Of a stretch of DNA of 6,996 nt, positions 6,403 to 6,996 are shown piece by piece; positions within the stretch are counted from its first letter, which is position 1; the number at the start of each line of letters is the position of its first letter. The notes beneath the pieces were generated by a model. It was not told the origin of the DNA. It was given only the letters and a program-made list of their open reading frames with translations, and searched no databases. The position numbers and the translations under genes are program-made. The stretch is from Syntrophus sp. (in: bacteria) (GTDB taxonomy: Bacteria > Desulfobacterota > Syntrophia > Syntrophales > UBA5619). The DNA lies in the NCBI GenBank assembly GCA_013824905.1, contig PNOO01000127.1:1-6996 (forward strand), read 5' to 3'.

Positions 6403-6879
6403 TTAGGTACGGCCGGTCTTGCCTTTGCAGGGGATGACAAAGACGGGGATTGGGCTGCGCCTGATGATTTTTTCGGCGACGCTTCCCAGAAAGACATGTT
6501 TGAGTCCCGTCCTCCCATGCGTGCCCATCACGATAATATCGACATTTTCCTTTCGAATGAACTTAAGGATTTCCTCATCTTCACCTCCGGACCGGGTGAC
6601 GATTCGGACTTTGGTCTTATCCTTGATCTGGCTCAGATACTGATCTTGATATCTCTCATCGATGTTTTCTTGAATGGCTTTTTTTATCTTTTTAAAATTC
6701 TCTCTATTGGAGTAAAGAACTGAATAGTACTGATTGGGGATCTCCGGGATGACGTGGAGGATGTAAAGTATGCCCTCATCTCTTTTCGCCACGCCGAAGG
6801 CGTAATCGAAGGCGCAATCCGAATTTTCAGAGAAATCGGTACAGAAGAGGACTTTTTTGTATTTTGGATACTCGATCAT
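6403..6879 (-). CDS. Universal stress protein, UspA family (ATP-binding type)
   Basis: A single-domain universal stress protein of 158 residues, close to the usual 140-160. It opens with KKVLFCTDFSENSDCAFDYA (about 8-27), the typical first beta strand with its nucleotide-contacting aspartate, and has ILYILHVIPE as the second strand. The C-terminal part carries VDIIVMGTHGRTGLKH and then FLGSVAEKIIRRSPIPVFVI. This matches the G-2x-G-9x-G-S/T pattern of ATP-binding members such as MJ0577, so nucleotide binding is expected. The role is cytoplasmic stress or energy-state adaptation; the precise function is not predictable. The ATG at 6879 follows AAGGAGG by about seven bases. A near-consensus promoter lies upstream and a terminator-like hairpin downstream, so it is probably a single-gene transcript. 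The symbol uspA is not assigned because genomes of this kind usually hold several paralogues. Confidence 0.95.
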   Translation of the reverse strand: MIEYPKYKKVLFCTDFSENSDCAFDYAFGVAKRDEGILYILHVIPEIPNQYYSVLYSNRENFKKIKKAIQENIDERYQDQYLSQIKDKTKVRIVTRSGGEDEEILKFIRKENVDIIVMGTHGRTGLKHVFLGSVAEKIIRRSPIPVFVIPCKGKTGRT

Positions 6880-6951
6880 TTTTTATCCTCCTTTTTTCAG
6901 CTATTGCAGTGCAACCATGTATCCGTTGACCCGCGATGAAACTGCTGGCTG

Positions 6952-6980
6952 AATGTAACGGGAAGGTGCGCAAGTGTCAA
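6952..6980 (-). promoter_or_regulatory. Predicted sigma70-type promoter of the universal stress protein gene
   Basis: On the minus strand a perfect -35 box TTGACA (6975-6980) is followed by a 17-base spacer and a -10 box TACATT (6952-6957; 4 of 6). Transcription would start near 6945, giving a leader of about 65 bases before the ATG at 6879. It is the strongest promoter match in the window. Confidence 0.6.
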
Positions 6981-6996
6981 GGATTCTCTTCCTGTC

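Overview
The window looks like a piece of chromosome from an anaerobic Gram-negative bacterium, most likely a member of the Desulfobacterota (Syntrophales-like 'deltaproteobacteria'). That placement is an inference from the style of the proteins (a response regulator fused to TPRs, a CcdA/TlpA pair, a short GT35 glucan phosphorylase, a UspA with a strong AAGGAGG site) and the moderate GC content. No rRNA or other marker gene is present to confirm it. I see no mobile element, tRNA or rRNA gene, CRISPR array or attachment site.

Layout, left to right. A minus-strand gene for a conserved hypothetical protein runs off the left edge (1-279). A 147-bp divergent intergenic region holds a good sigma70-type promoter and a 9-bp inverted repeat; it leads into a plus-strand GlxA-type regulator (DJ-1/PfpI domain plus AraC HTH, 427-1425), the only plus-strand gene. 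It converges, with a 15-bp gap, on a minus-strand series read right to left: uspA (6879-6403), a terminator-like hairpin, glgP (6248-4111, split by a frameshift), a possible 33-residue small ORF overlapping the glgP stop (4114-4013), a CheY-like receiver/TPR protein (3984-2812), ccdA (2736-2014) and a tlpA/resA-like thioredoxin (1986-1441).

How the genes may work together. CcdA carries reducing power across the inner membrane, and the membrane-anchored TlpA/ResA-like protein (CPSC site) can spend it on periplasmic substrates such as apocytochrome c. GlgP phosphorolyses storage glucan to glucose-1-phosphate, and UspA is a nucleotide-binding stress protein, so the right half has a storage/stress flavour. 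The receiver-TPR protein has no DNA-binding output and probably acts through protein contacts; nothing here shows its partner.

The points most worth a second look are the single-base frameshift that splits glgP at about 5461-5468, the unannotated ATGA-coupled small ORF downstream of glgP, and the inverted repeat in the leader of the GlxA-type regulator. I did not find a clearly new multi-gene system; most of the window is ordinary core-type gene content.
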